Positions 36,792 through 50,402 of a stretch of DNA of 64,000 bases are shown here, one piece after another. A program made the position numbers and the translations under genes. Location of the stretch: assembly GCF_017654505.1 (NCBI RefSeq), contig NC_054569.1, forward strand, positions 1,652,337-1,716,336. The letters are read 5' to 3'. Position 1 is the stretch's first letter. The number at the start of each line of letters is the position of its first letter. The notes under the pieces were generated by a model. The model made no database searches and was not told the DNA's origin. It worked only from the letters and a program-made list of their open reading frames with translations. This DNA comes from Polyodon spathula. Lineage: Eukaryota > Chordata > Actinopteri > Acipenseriformes > Polyodontidae.

Positions 36792-39009
36792 GGATTCAGC
36801 CCCCATCATGCCTGTTATAACCCAAGCTGTACTTTATGCCCTGCAGACAGGCAGAGGTTCTCAGTATGCTTGTTATCCATTAGGAACTGGCTACAAATAC
36901 ACAATTTCCAAGGAGCTGAGCAGAAGAAGAAAACAGACACAATAATAAATGTTTTGACATTATTAATTGAAGAGGGAGGGGGGCTGTGGGTGGTGGAAGT
37001 CAATACAATGAACAAGACTGTATTTCTGCACCTATTATAGATTAAAACGCTATCAGCAAACGCTCCAAAAAGTTTCTAAAACAATTCATTAAAAGACCAT
37101 TCATCCTGGCTCCCAGCGCTCTTTTGTAAAACATGATAAAGCAGGGGGACTTAATTAAAAAAACTCATTATGTTCAGCCTTTTTTTTTTATAGTAGAATT
37201 TCTGCAAGTGCTTTCAAATGCAATAAAGGTATGTTTTTCTTTACTGTCGCGGCAAATGTCTGCGTGTGAAGTGAATGGGAACGTGAGCTTATTGTTACAA
37301 TTGATTAGAATTATTACTTTTTTTGTTTCTCAGCAGAAAAAATGTATTTCTGTTCCTCTTCGATGCACCGCGACTCTACGGAGAAGCTTGTTTGTGGATG
37401 GTAAAGAGACGAGGGCCAAGCTAGGGTGCATTCAATCTCTGATTGCAGTTTGTATTATATTATTTCTGCTGAGGTCATTAGAGTTTGTGAAAGGTGCCAC
37501 ATTAATATCAATAGCAACGGGATATGCAAGACTGTGTCCTTCCCTTTAAAATGCAATCTTATGGGGATTTGAATTCAATTACGTGGGTCTGTGTAACCTG
37601 TACAGTCTGTAACCTGGGACAATCTGTTATGGACTAATTACACTAACAGCGCAATGAATGGGTCTTTGAAACTGGGTTCATGTTAACCACGTTAAGATTT
37701 GTATCAGACAAAGTGTGTCATAAAGTGTCATTTCTTTTCATTTTCAATGAAGCCCAATATACTTCATTTTATAAGGTATAATCATGCAGTGCGTACATAG
37801 TCAGGCTCATATTAATAGGGTGGAATCATATGGATCTGTTTGTTTGGACCCTGGAGGCTGCGTTTTATCTAAACACTACATCATTCATCGAAGTAACATG
37901 GATTTTAATAGTCAGCTACCTCTTCTGCTGCTTATTTTTCTTTCTTATTTACCCTGGTTGTTTTGTGGTGCACACAGTGCTTTGTGATGAATGCATCATG
38001 CACGCTTCCTCTAGATCCAAGCCTCTGATTTCTCCTTGTTATTTCTCAGTGTTATAAATTCACTTCCAGAGCTTCACAAAACACCTGACCCTTTTGCTTA
38101 ATGGAAACGGGTGTCAGAAATGCTCTGCATGAAGCGAGAAGCAGAAAGTTAACGGTCAGAACAATTGCTGCACACTGACACGGCTGCAGCTGGGAAAGCA
38201 CACCTGATTGCAGAAATTACAGTGCAAAGCGAACTCGCCTGAACAATTACTGACAGGGCATTTGCCCGAATGCTGAGCTGGGAAAACGACTGTACAAAGC
38301 TAGCTGTACAGAATAATTACTGAGTTCTGAAAACAGCACACTTCTCCTCTCCTCTACTTCTCTCTGTCACACGCTCTTGGCTGCAGGCAGCTACATATTT
38401 CCAAATCCATTTGTCCAATTGCTTTACTGAAATTGCTTACATCAATAAAGGGAAATCAAGCTTTGAATACCCAAAAGTGTTCTCAGCGTGTGGATGTCTC
38501 TGTATGATGTACACTTTTGTCTGCTTGTGTGGCCATGTATCTTGGCTTTATTTTCAACACATTTGTAAGTGGATTTATTCTGCCATGCAGGAGTTTTTAC
38601 AAGACGTCTGTTTTTTTGGTCCCATTTTCAACGTGACATCATCCATTTTGGCCTGGTCCCTTCTAAAAATCTGAATTCTACACGCCCCTGTTCTGCAGTC
38701 TCATGATATAGCTGGGAGTGCCGTGTTTGCAATCTGCAACCAACTTCCTTACCAAACAGATAATAATAGACAATAATCAATGTATACAGAACAATTCAAA
38801 AGCAAGGCTTTAGTAACACGAAGGCTGTGCACGAACCAGAGACCCCATGCACCGCACACAAGCATCTTCACCACAAAGAAGAAGAGCCAGGCTCCTCTGC
38901 ACTCGCAGTTATAGGGCTGGGTAGCTAGCTACAGCATGAGAGGCTCCAAACAGGGAACCAGGGACAATTCACCCATCAATGAATGTTTCACTGAGGCTTG
39001 CAAAATAAA

Positions 39010-39243
39010 AGCCCTAACAATAATAACTTTATACAGTGCCTTTCATAGTGGACCACCATCACAAAGCACTTTACAGAGGTAGGCTGTGAACTGCGCATTA
39101 TATGCAGAGTCACTTACAATAGAGCAAGGAGGTTAAGTTCAGGGTCAGTCAGTAGCAGAGTGAGTCATTGGTGGAGGTGGGATTTGAACCAGTGACCTCC
39201 TGGTTATAAGCCCTAGACTTTAACCACTGGACCACACTGCCTC
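39010..39243 (-). mobile_element. tRNA-derived SINE, tail type 1
   Basis: Same family as 17693-17937. A box inverse at 39220-39234, B box inverse GATTTGAACC at 39181-39190, tail GTGATGGTGGTCCACTATGA then AAGGCACTGTATAAAG. The body has lost part of the middle, so it is an older copy. Confidence 0.72.
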
Positions 39244-40054
39244 AATTGGTTAAGTGATTAGTCTTTGCATTGTCTACATCTTATAATGATATTCTGAAAG
39301 TAACCTATGGGAAGTATGGAAACACCTCCTGTACAGATTGAGGGCCTGGGGGCTTTTTGTCTGTGTCCCTTTGCTGCACTGCAGTGATTTTTCTGATGTA
39401 CTCTCCCCACATGCATGAACCCCAGTGTCTGATGGGTACCAATGCTGGCTTCCAACAACGCAATCACGTTGTCTGTAAGTAGGAAGAGGCTTGGCTGTTA
39501 CTTCTGTTACTTAAAACCCATTTAAAAAAAAAATTCTGAATCAATATTCATAGTGTGCGTCTTTAAACAGCTTTCTTTCCTGCAGTGATTTGAAGTGGCT
39601 CCTCTCCAAAGGGTGACAAGGCAGTCTCGACATTGCCCTGCAAAGGTCCAATCCATATTTGATTACCATGCACACTGCTCCACACAAACCCCTAATTGGA
39701 CAGGAGGGAGGATCTGAGGTGTATATGGAGGCTGCGTTCCTTGTGAGTGCTGAACTTTGCTTTTTGGGCCTGTCAAGGGGTTTCAGAATAGGGTGACATG
39801 TTGTAGGAAGCTGTAGATCTTACAGGGTATTTGCAGTTTGTAGTTCTGCACAATGCATTATTTTTGGCACAGGGTATATTGTTTTGTTAATGTTCAGTAC
39901 TTGCTATTGTAACAGGTATTTATTTTAAAAGGGGATGCAGGGTGAGTGATGTGAACATGGTTTGATTCCTGTTCAAGTCAAGCTGACGATCTTGGGTCGG
40001 GGTGCAAAGGGAGCTGCATTGGTCTTTGCAACAAGGGATTCTTCCCCTCATCAT

Positions 40055-40296
40055 GCTAATCCTAACCCCCCTAACCTTAACTCTAAACCTAACCCTAACC
40101 CTAACTCTAAACCTAACCTTAACTCTTTTCTGATACAATTGTGTACTTACATATATCGTGCAAAAATGTTTGCATGTTAAGTACATTGTAACTATGCATG
40201 ACATCATTGTAATCATGTATAAGTACACATGTATTTACTAAGTAACTACTATGTAAATATGCAGTCATTGGAGACTCTTAATGTAAAATTATCCAC
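40055..40296 (-). mobile_element. Foldback MITE with telomere-like core, truncated
   Basis: Its reverse complement matches the 63.2 kb copy from the terminus (ACATTAAGAGTCTCC) through TATTTACATAGTAGTTAC, ATGCATAGTTACAATGTACT and a (GGTTAG)n-like core at about 40060-40125. The other terminus is missing. Confidence 0.65.
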
Positions 40297-41415
40297 ATAT
40301 TTCGTGTTCTACACAATGCATTTATGACCGACCATGACAATCAATGCTTTCTTATCCAAATCACAAATTTATAATAATAAAAAAACAAAAATGTTTCCTT
40401 ATGCATCTATGATTTCACTTAGTCAATCAATATTTTATTTAACCTTGTACACCAACTGTGAATACATTTGGAAAGCATTGATTCCCATAAAACATTTCTG
40501 ATCATACATGCTTTTTAGTGTACATTAGTAAAATGGGATCAAAAGCATGCATTGCCTTTGTTAAAACTGTAGCAGTTACATGACCACTTTCCCTAGGTTG
40601 CAATCTTGTATAGTCCACAGAATCCTACTTATGATAAAAGCAAGAGATTTCAAAGCTAAATGCATGTAAATGAATCATGCAACAAACATCTTCTTTGCAT
40701 TTGATTTTAAATTTTCAGCGATGATTCTGAAATATCAGACTTGGGAGATTGGCAAGAGATGGATCCAACATATTGAAATATATTCAGTCAGGATCTGAGA
40801 ACCCAGATCCAAAACAGCAGCTTGGGATCCAGCAACCTTGTTTATCACCTTAACCACTCCAGCAACAGACATAACCTATAGGAACTGTGTGAAAAAAAAG
40901 GAAAGAGGGCTTATTTAGTATTCTGTGCAGGTAAAAAGAAGAGTTTTTATTGATATTGATGGAATATTCCTAGCAGCCTTTGAAAGTTATGAGTTTTTGC
41001 GGACCAGCTCTAATTTAATAGCACAAGGATGATATTGTATTAGAATCGCCTCAGCTATGAAGATGAGAAATTCACAGTGCTGTTGTCCTCACGAGCAGAA
41101 CAGTGTGGAAGGTCTCACAAGGACTAGAAACATGAACATGTGAAAACAATACTGTAGCTTGAATTAGAGAAAAAAAAACATTTTCATGCATGTCGTACTA
41201 ATTTGGCTTCTCTCCCTAATTAGTATTTATTAGTCTGTCACAGTTTCACACATGATTCGTGGAAGTCTCAAATCTCCATTTCTGCACTGTGGAGCATAGT
41301 GGCTCTTATACTTGATCAGCAGCCTCTGTTTCCCCATTGGACAAGGGAGAAGACTGGTCTAAACTGTTTTCTGCATTGCTATACTGTGCAGTGTTGTTTG
41401 ATTCCCTTCCATTAT

Positions 41416-41520
41416 GGATTCTGTCCTGTCCCCTGTCGGTGAGGTGAGATGAGGTTTAAAGCTTTTAAACCTATAATGCAGACAAGTCCGGTTCTTTTGC
41501 ATAGCGGTTTGGATGCTCGC
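41416..41520. repeat. Dispersed repeat, copy 2
   Basis: Shares GGATTCTGTCCTGTCCCCTG, TGAGATGAGGTTTAAAGC and CAGACAAG with 28478-28575. It continues into a tRNA-like TAGCGGTTTGGATGCTCGCT, which hints at a SINE, but no B box was found. Confidence 0.45.
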
Positions 41521-42680
41521 TTGTGATGAGCAGGGTGGCCAGTTTACAGAATTTTTACTGTGTGAAGAACACTCCCAGCTCAATGACCTGTACTGTTGAC
41601 TCCAGTAGGTTAAAATCAAGACTAAAAACAACTGTTTTCTAGAAAGAAACAACACAGCAAATAAGGAGTTGTTTCATATTCGTTTTAGAATGTTGATTTA
41701 TAAACATGCATTTGGAGTACGACGCTTTGAGAATCCAAGCACGATAATGCTCATTAATTTAAAATCCATGCGATTTTACAATTCCGATACGGAAATGGAT
41801 GCGCAATGGCCTTTAGGGTCTCTTTTGGAAAACACATGTCTGCGCGCAGGACCCTGATGCCTTGTGTTCTACCAGAACCGTCCCAGCTGTGCTCTGCTGT
41901 GCACATGTGGCTCTCTCAGCAGCTGTGCACCTGCATGGGCTCTCCTGGGACCTCCGTACTCCCGGAACTGTGCAAAGACCTGTTTACAGTAACACCTGCT
42001 GTTTCACAGCTTTTCATTTTCAGTGTTGTTCCAGTTTATTCTCTGCTGATTTTATTATTGGGTGGATTTTAACCCCTCCGCTTGTCTCTCTCCTACGAGA
42101 TAGCTATTTTTTCAATAGCACTCATTCCTTGGGCAGTTGTGTTCCCAGTTGGTACCCAGTGAAGCAATGTCTTCATTAGAAAAGGACCAGCCTGCCTGTC
42201 AGTAAACGCAGTGTGGACCATCTGCAAGCACCGAGTAGTCCACGAAGTTCACAGCAGTTTAACTGCTTTAGCATGGCACAATTGCATTTGGTTTTTGCAT
42301 TTGGTTTTTCATACAAGCAATCTGAATACCGCACCCACCTCCAGCATGGGAGAGCACAGGGAGGCAGTGCTTGAGGGGATGATTCCTGAGCGAAGTGGGC
42401 TGATTTTACACAGGGGGCATCATAGGGGCACCACCCACCTCAAACAGAAACATGACCGGCATAACTGTATTTATAAAGCATTGTTGCTGCAGTTTAGAGC
42501 TGACATGATCTCATAAGCAGACAGTATATATATTTTTTAAAAGGAGAAAGTAATCATGTTAATGTTACACAATGAAACAGCCAAACCCCTTGGGTGCTGA
42601 AGGCAGCTTGAAATATATCACTCAGCTGTTTAGTTGTGTAAATGTAACAGGTGTTTTGCATCTTTCAAAAAGAAATGTAG

Positions 42681-42957
42681 GGTAACACTTTACATAAAGT
42701 AGTTATTTAGTGTGCTTACATATAATTACAATGCTATTATGCATAGTTACAATGTACTTAATGTGTAAATCTTTGTGCACTATATGTAAGTACTCAATTT
42801 GTTTTAGAAAAGAGTTAGGGTTAGAGTTATATCGTGCAAAACTAAATGACACATTAAGTACATTGTAATTATGCATAGAACATAATAATTGTGTATTTAC
42901 TAAGTAACTACAATGCAAATACACAGTAATTACAGATGCTATGCAAAGTTTTACCAC
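42681..42957 (+). mobile_element. Foldback MITE, short telomere-like core
   Basis: Starts GGGTAACACTTTACATAAAG and ends in the inverse of GTGGTAAAACTTTGCATAGC. The two halves are roughly complementary (ATGCATAGTTACAATGTACT and its inverse). The centre holds only about two GGTTAG-like units (AGAGTTAGGGTTAGAGTTAT). Confidence 0.65.
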
Positions 42958-43588
42958 ATTTAGTTATTAACGACTGGAGTAACTACTATGAAAATATGGC
43001 CCTATATATGAGTTAATAAAGTATTTATACATGAGTTAATAAAGTATTTATAAATTGCACATTGATAACTACACCCATAATTGTAGAACTGAGTTACCCA
43101 TTTTTAGTCGATGAACTTAGATATTATTAAAGGTACATATATTCAATAATGTAACATGCGTGGTGTTTAATGTACCTGTATTTTGAAGTTCTAGCTATGC
43201 ACTGGATAATGGGTGGGTAGTTAGGAAATCCCTGTGTGATTAGCGAGAAGGAAACAAGACTCTTTTTTGCTTGTGTTTGTAAGCATGCTGTGCTGAAAGA
43301 CAGGAGCTATTAGTTTGAAACAAGCGAGGTCGGAAAGGTGGTTCTTGAACGAGATGAAAGGAGTCTGATTGCCAGAACAAGAGAAAGGTGAGTTTAAAGT
43401 GTGCATTTGTCCAGGAGTTTTGAGAAGCAGAGGAGATGCTGCAAATGGAAGACGTCACTTGTCAGGGAGTTAAGAAGGGAAACCTTTTTTTTTAATTATA
43501 TAGTATAATTTCAGTGTGGATGAAAGACAAGGAACAATAGGACAATGCAAACTTCCCCACGGATAAATCATCCCCCTTGCAAGTCATA

Positions 43589-43921
43589 TTAACCCTTTGC
43601 GACCAGGTCCGACATTACAATTTTCCCTTTCCAGTTCAATGTCGGACCCTGTCCAACATCAAAAAGACGTAAAGCACAGGTATCTGGTCATTTTTTCTCC
43701 AGAAAAAGCAGAGAAAACATTTCAATGGCTGAGTGAGACAGATAGCAGCCAAATAAAGCTGAAAAAAGATGTATCTCATAGCCCCATGCACCACAGAGAT
43801 AACACCGACATAAACAAAAGAGATAGCTGCTTCTGCATCCAGCGCTAAAAGAATACCGTGGACATTTGCAGAGCTTTCTGAGATGTTATAATAATAAAAT
43901 AATGACTTGGATCGCATTTAA
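43589..43921. mobile_element. Possible piggyBac-type MITE
   Basis: TTAA followed by CCCTTTGCGACC, the terminus style and target site of piggyBac elements. The far side has a degraded GGATCGCATTTAA. No transposase frame; the 83-codon open frame inside is not a recognised protein. Confidence 0.4.
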
Positions 43922-45416
43922 CTTATGAACAGTAGAACTGCATTGTCTATGAAGGATTCCGAAAAAGCTCAAATGACAAACATTAAAGCTTCTTTGTTAA
44001 TTTTCTCCTATTTTCTCAAAAGGAAATATGTAAATTATCAGCATGAAAAAATACTTTTCGAAAGCTTGTGAGCTAACAGTGAATTTTTCTGCATTAACTC
44101 AGGTTGGCCTTGTTACACTGTGAAAACACAAGCTGTGATAACATTCCTAACCTTGAGCGACTGTCAGCTGGAACTGACAGCACTCTGACAGCTAAAGCAA
44201 ACGATTCAGGTAAAATCTGCAAATCTGATTTGATTTAGACAGGAGCTGTATATATCCTGTGCTCTTAAATAGTACATTTTGTATTATTTCTTATTATTTG
44301 TTTTGCAAAACAGAAATGCAATGTTGCACATTCATTGCATTTGCACTTTTATTAAGCCTGTAATACAATGACGCATTTACGAGATTGTGCTTCAGTTCAT
44401 TTGATTTCAGATAACAATGTATTTTGTACTTTTTCTCTTTACACAAAAATGTATAATATATCTGCATTTGCCCTTTGTGTAGGTTCATAATAGAATAGGA
44501 AATGAAGTTCACACAGACAGAGATTTCTAGGTTGCCGCTGCTCTATAATACTGTGCAGTACAGCCAGGTCATGCTAGAGCTTGGGGAAAGGGAAAGTGGA
44601 CCCCTCGTTCTGCGGGTGGGGTTTATTATTTTGGACCCGTGAAGTCCTCTGCTTCATGGATTTGGACGTTATTTCTGACTATATGTATTATTACTGTCCA
44701 GTGTGCTATTTTCTGTTGCTCTCTCACGTTCTCCTCTGTTTTTGTTGCTCTATAATTCTCCATATTATCTTGTATTCTAATAGTTTCATGACAAGGCTTT
44801 CTAGCGGGTTACGCTTTTCATTGAGAGAGTTTCCATGTGAAAATGTCCACTGCTCCCAATCCAGACAGCCTCGGGAGCACACATGGACTAAGTCTTGGAC
44901 AGATCACTATAATCCTACATCTCTGCTGGTTTTCAGCCATGGTGATCTGCAACAGCTGGGCTGGACAGTTTCATTATATCCCTCTGGGTTAATTATTTTC
45001 TTTCTTCAATTAAAAAGTCATGTGATAATTCAGTTGAAATATTATGCACTTCTAACGACATGCCACCTCACCAATGGGCATTTGTAAAACATTTTGGGCA
45101 AGAGCAGTAAAACATATTATTAAACAACCAGGCACGAGGCATTTACAAATCACAGCTTTATTACATGAGCTTAACACTGTGCTTTAAACAGCGTCACTCA
45201 AACAAGACGTCACCTGACAGCCATGGATTTCCAGGTGAGATTCTCTCCTGTGCCTGTTCTCTGTGCATGGAAACCACATGAACGGCCAGTTTGCATATTG
45301 ACTGAAGACATTGTGTTCTGAGAGATGTAGTTGTTGGTGGAAGTTTTAGGGGAAGCAGGACTGGAAAGGAAGAGTTTCTTGTGTAATAGAAAATAAATAA
45401 GGATTCGAGGTTAAAA

Positions 45417-45535
45417 TGTCCAAGTCACGAAGGCTGAATGTCTGAGTCAGAGTCCGAGTCACACAAGGTCGTGTCTGAGTTGAGTCCGAGTCCTTCTTCG
45501 GCAGTGACTCGAGTCTGAGTCCTACAAGTCTGATT
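45417..45535. repeat. Degenerate GAGTCNGAGTC repeat
   Basis: Repeated GAGTC/GAGTT words with 5-12 base spacing (for example GAGTCAGAGTCCGAGTC). Similar arrays are common in fish genomes. No coding signal. Confidence 0.6.
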
Positions 45536-46138
45536 TTACACAAAAACCCCTCTTCATGCGCAGGGCTCCTGCCCTACCACAGGTGCTAAGCAGAGATGAA
45601 GAGATTCACATGAAGTAAAAGTAATTCTCTGAAATCACGTTAATGCTCTGCTTTGTAAACACTTGAGGAGCTTCCATTAGGCACTGTGCTGTTCTCCTAA
45701 AGAGGATGCATACAGTGGTTCAGAAGAGGCTAAATCAAATTCTATTTACATCTCATCTGGATCAGCAGCAGCTTTGGAGATTCCAACAGGGCTCTTATGT
45801 CTGTAAGAAACAAGAAGTGTAGCACGCAAGTTTCGTTATGCTTACTTGTTTCTCTTTTCACAACGCACAGTAAGTTAGCATCTTCAAACTTAATTAACTT
45901 GTGCCCCGAAGACATTCTGCTTTTAATTCATTGATTCAACTTCATAATTTGCCACATACTTTTTGAAAATGTAATTATACTGTAGCCTCAGTTCTGCATT
46001 GTTATTGTACCTGTCACGTTGCTGACGGTACAGCTGTAATATTTATTTTACCATATTACAATAACATTGCTATTCAGGGGAAAACAGCTGGCTGAAAAGA
46101 TGTTTGTTTATTCCACATACACCATACATTCAGCCCAC

Positions 46139-46183
<45 letters not shown>

Positions 46184-46227
46184 TATAATATATATATTCG
46201 ACTATATATATAATATATATATATATT
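46139..46227. repeat. (TA)n microsatellite
   Basis: Alternating TA with ATTATA slips and one TTCGACT break near 46198. Confidence 0.9.
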
Positions 46228-48107
46228 ACTGGAGACAATTTCATTTCGTTGCCTGCTGTCGCTTTATTGCCTGCATACAGATAATACTCTACAGGTCACA
46301 GGGATCAAATGAAGTAATTTAGGATAGACTGAACAAGTTTATACTTTTGCATTAGCCTCTGACCCAGTGGTATTTGGCTCGGTTGGGAGCTGTACTTCAG
46401 ACAGCCTCTGACGCTGTGGCTGTTCTCAGTTTTTTATTACCTGCAGCGCGGGCGGGATGCAATGATTTTCATGCAGTCAGTCCTACACACAGGGGGCAAA
46501 GTCATGACGCTGAGATTCCTCGCTCTGTCACAAAAGCAGCTCCGCAGCCCTATCAAGGCTTCATTTTATTTGGCTTTTGAAATCACCTTCCTACTATATC
46601 TTGATAAATTCATGCTGTCGGTGTCTTGCTTCTGCCCCGAGATTGCCTATTTAGATATCTTTTTTTATGAACTGTGTCTAAGAAGCCATTCGCAGCAAGA
46701 ATATAATATAAACCTTCCAAAGGTGCCGCTCTCATAGAAACAAGCCCTGGGAGTCTTGCTTCATTGAAGATTGGATTTCTTTCTCATTCTGTATTCAGAT
46801 TAGGCATGGAAAAAAAATAAGGTTACACTTCCAGTTCAAAATGTATATCAATTGTATGTACTACATCAGAAATAATACAAAAATATTTATTAACATCTAA
46901 TGAATTTTGAGTGAGTAAGTAAACAGCAAACATTCTGGTCCAAGATTTGTGGCCATTTATTGGTAAAGCCTCTGAAAATAAAGAAAAGAAAAGAAAATAT
47001 AATCAGGTAATAGGTGGGAAAAACTTGCAAAGGAAGTCTGTACGCTGGCAGTGTTCAGGCAAGGAACTCACTTTAACCTTAGACTCAAATCATTAAACAT
47101 CAAGCATATAATAAGCGCTTTCACTACTCAAAACAAATCGTTCCATCGAGTAGCTAGCATCGTATTCATCTTTCGATAAATAATACGTCCAGTAATTGGC
47201 ATAGAAGGGTTTTATATCTTATCTCAATCCCTGCTGTGTGCCAGTTTGTCTCCTCCTCCTCCCCGGCCTCCATCTGCTTTCTGGCTTCATCTAACGGGAC
47301 AGGGCTGCTATCCTGACCCCCCTGCCCATGGCTTCCCTACAGTCAGCCTCTCCACCCATCTGCAAGCTAATTTATAGGACGTACCTCAAAAGCCGAAGCC
47401 AAAGGCCCAGTCTACGCCTGTTGACTAGTCCAAGCTTTACTAAATAATCTATCGCATGAGTTATCTGACATCCGGACTGTCCATTTTAGAATCTATTCCT
47501 GCATTTTAAAACGTTACAGGATGCAAACCCCCCAAAAAAGTGAAGAGCAGGCGACGGATGCTTCAGTTTCACCATTTAAAAAAACATTTCCAACCACACC
47601 ATCCATTACTCACTGGTGTTGAAAAGCAAACAAGAAAAAAAAAAGAAAAGAAAAAAAAACCTGCCCTAATTCTATCTCCCCATATCGAACACAACGCTAA
47701 TAGAGCAAACGAGAAGCGAGAGTTGCACGGAAAGCTAATTAAGAAGTTCTGAAAAATTAATTGCAATCAGAATGCATTTCTTTTCAGGCGCCAAGTCAAG
47801 CAAATGTTTCTTTGTTTTTTTAATGATGCAATTTTTTTTTTATTGAACTTTAAAAAAAAAAAAAAAAAGAGCTCTCAGGGTCTAAACTAATGTGGAGAAG
47901 TTATTCCTCTGGAATTCATAATTGGCTAGGGTGGTAATTATATAGGTAATATAATTTTAAACAGTATATGTAAATTGTGTAGCTTATTTGTGGGGGGGGG
48001 GGGGTTATTAGTTACATACTTCATCCATCAAGCCCTCAGCATGGGGTGTAAAGGAGCTGTGTTCTTTAGGTATAACCTTGTCCCACTCAGCCAACATCGC
48101 AGCATGA

Positions 48108-48783
<676 letters not shown>

Positions 48784-48969
48784 CTTCTCATGACTATCTG
48801 CTTTACTAAATTACTGTAAGGCTGAAAGATCTGTTCATAAAGCAGCAATATATGGGCAGGTTTTGACATTTATAAACAATACGTTTTGTACATTGTAATG
48901 TTTCTTTACATTTTACTTCATGCATCTTTTAATGAAATAGTACATTTTCTTAAAATTGCAGTCTGTTAT

Positions 48970-48970
48970 A

Positions 48971-49036
<66 letters not shown>
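48970..49036. repeat. (TTA)n microsatellite
   Basis: About 22 uninterrupted ATT units. Confidence 0.95.
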
Positions 49037-49507
49037 CTTGTTTATAACATCCTTTAGATCACTTTTCCACATTGTTGATTGCTCCTCAAAACGCAGAAAC
49101 GCATCACTCTTCTGAGATTCCTTGTCGTTTCTTTTAATATGTTTTCGCATGAAAAATTATTTTTAATGAAACAAATAGAACAAACCTTTGGAAATGATAT
49201 TAACTTGGAAATGAAATTACAAGTTTTTTTTTTTTCCTGTGTGTTTTGTTTGAATGGCTGATTCTGTTGAATGCTTTTGTTGTTCGTTTTACACACAAGG
49301 CTGTTTTATGTCTGCATTTCAATTATGCTCTGAAGGGAAGAGTGAGAAATCACAGGGGACAGGAAGACACAGAGGGGTAGGAGCCAACACAAACTAATAG
49401 TATTTATCTAGTGGGGAGCCATGAGGTTAAGCGGGGGGTTATGTGAGGGTGTCAGAATGATTTTATTCCACAGGAGCAGAAGACATGTAGTCCTCAAGTC
49501 AGGTATT

Positions 49508-50402
49508 GGTTCGCACTTTACAATAAGCGTCTCTAATTACTGTGGATTTACATCGTAGCTACTTTTGTTATGTTACGTAGATTTTAACTCTGCACAGGTG
49601 ACCGAGAGAAAGAGATTTGAGCTGTGAATCTCCCTCCCTACCAGAGAGGGCGCTATGCAAGGCTGGTAGTATGCTTCCCCATAGACAGGCTTACTCGAAG
49701 GTAGGCAGAAACCGGAGGTCAGACACCTTGGAGGCAGCACCTTGCTCCAAGTGCTCTGAACGTCTCCATGGTGATCAGCTGCAGGGCAGGCAGTGATTGG
49801 ATACACCACGGCTGTGGGCTGATCACAGGGAGGAGTTTAGGGCAGTGATTGGATAGACCAGGGCTGTGGGCTGATCACAGGGAGGAGTTTAGGGCAGTGA
49901 TTGGATAGACCAGGGCTGTGGGCTGAACGCAGGGAGGAGTTTGGGGCAGGGCTGTGGGCTGAACGCAGGGAGGAGTTTGGGGCAGTGATTGGAGGGACCA
50001 GTTTGGGGCAGTGATTGGATACACCAGGGCTGTGGGCTGAACGCAGGGAGGAGTTTGGGGCAGTGATTGGATAGACCAGGGCTGTGGGCTGAACGCAGGG
50101 AGGAGTTTGGGGCAGTGATTGGATAGACCAGGGCTGTGGGCTGAACGCAGGGAGGAGTTTGGGGCAGTGATTGGATACACCAGGGCTGTGGGCTGATCGC
50201 CAGATACCATAGTTGGTGAGCAGGGAGGAGTTTATTGCAGTGATTGGATAGACCAGGGCTTTAAAATAAATACAGATTTTTTTGGGGACTTTTTGAGTGT
50301 GGACATTGACTTTATTCACCACACCACTCATCACAGCATAATAACATTGTAATTGTGTGTAAATACATGTAATTAGAGACAAGTAATGTAAAATGCTACC
50401 CA
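49508..50402 (+). mobile_element. Foldback MITE pair of ends around a 52 bp minisatellite
   Basis: The left end (GTTCGCACTTTACAATAAGC then GTCTCTAATTAC) and the inverse of the right end (GGGTAGCATTTTACATTACT then TGTCTCTAATTAC) match each other and the family ends. Between them lie a non-repeat stretch and a 52 bp tandem array. Either one element with an expanded core, or two partial elements. Confidence 0.5.
49788..50260. repeat. Minisatellite, 52 bp unit, about nine copies
   Basis: Units carry GGCAGTGATTGGATAGACCA, GGGCTGTGGGCTGAACGCAG and GGAGGAGTTT. One unit is shortened near 49945-49980 and the last ones are diverged. Antisense open frames (188 and 111 codons) arise only because the unit lacks stops. 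Confidence 0.85.

Larger units (their letters stand above)
33104..40054. other. No gene seen
   Basis: Contains the tetranucleotide array at 36.5 kb and the SINE at 39.0 kb. The 138-codon plus-strand frame at 37133-37549 has no family resemblance or splice context. Confidence 0.45.

Noticed and set aside
37133..37549. 138-codon plus-strand open frame
   Set aside because: No family resemblance; a frame of this size is expected by chance in 64 kb.
44581..45087. 168-codon plus-strand open frame
   Set aside because: Longest non-repeat frame, but it has no recognisable motif, has mixed low-complexity hydrophobic parts and no supported splice context.
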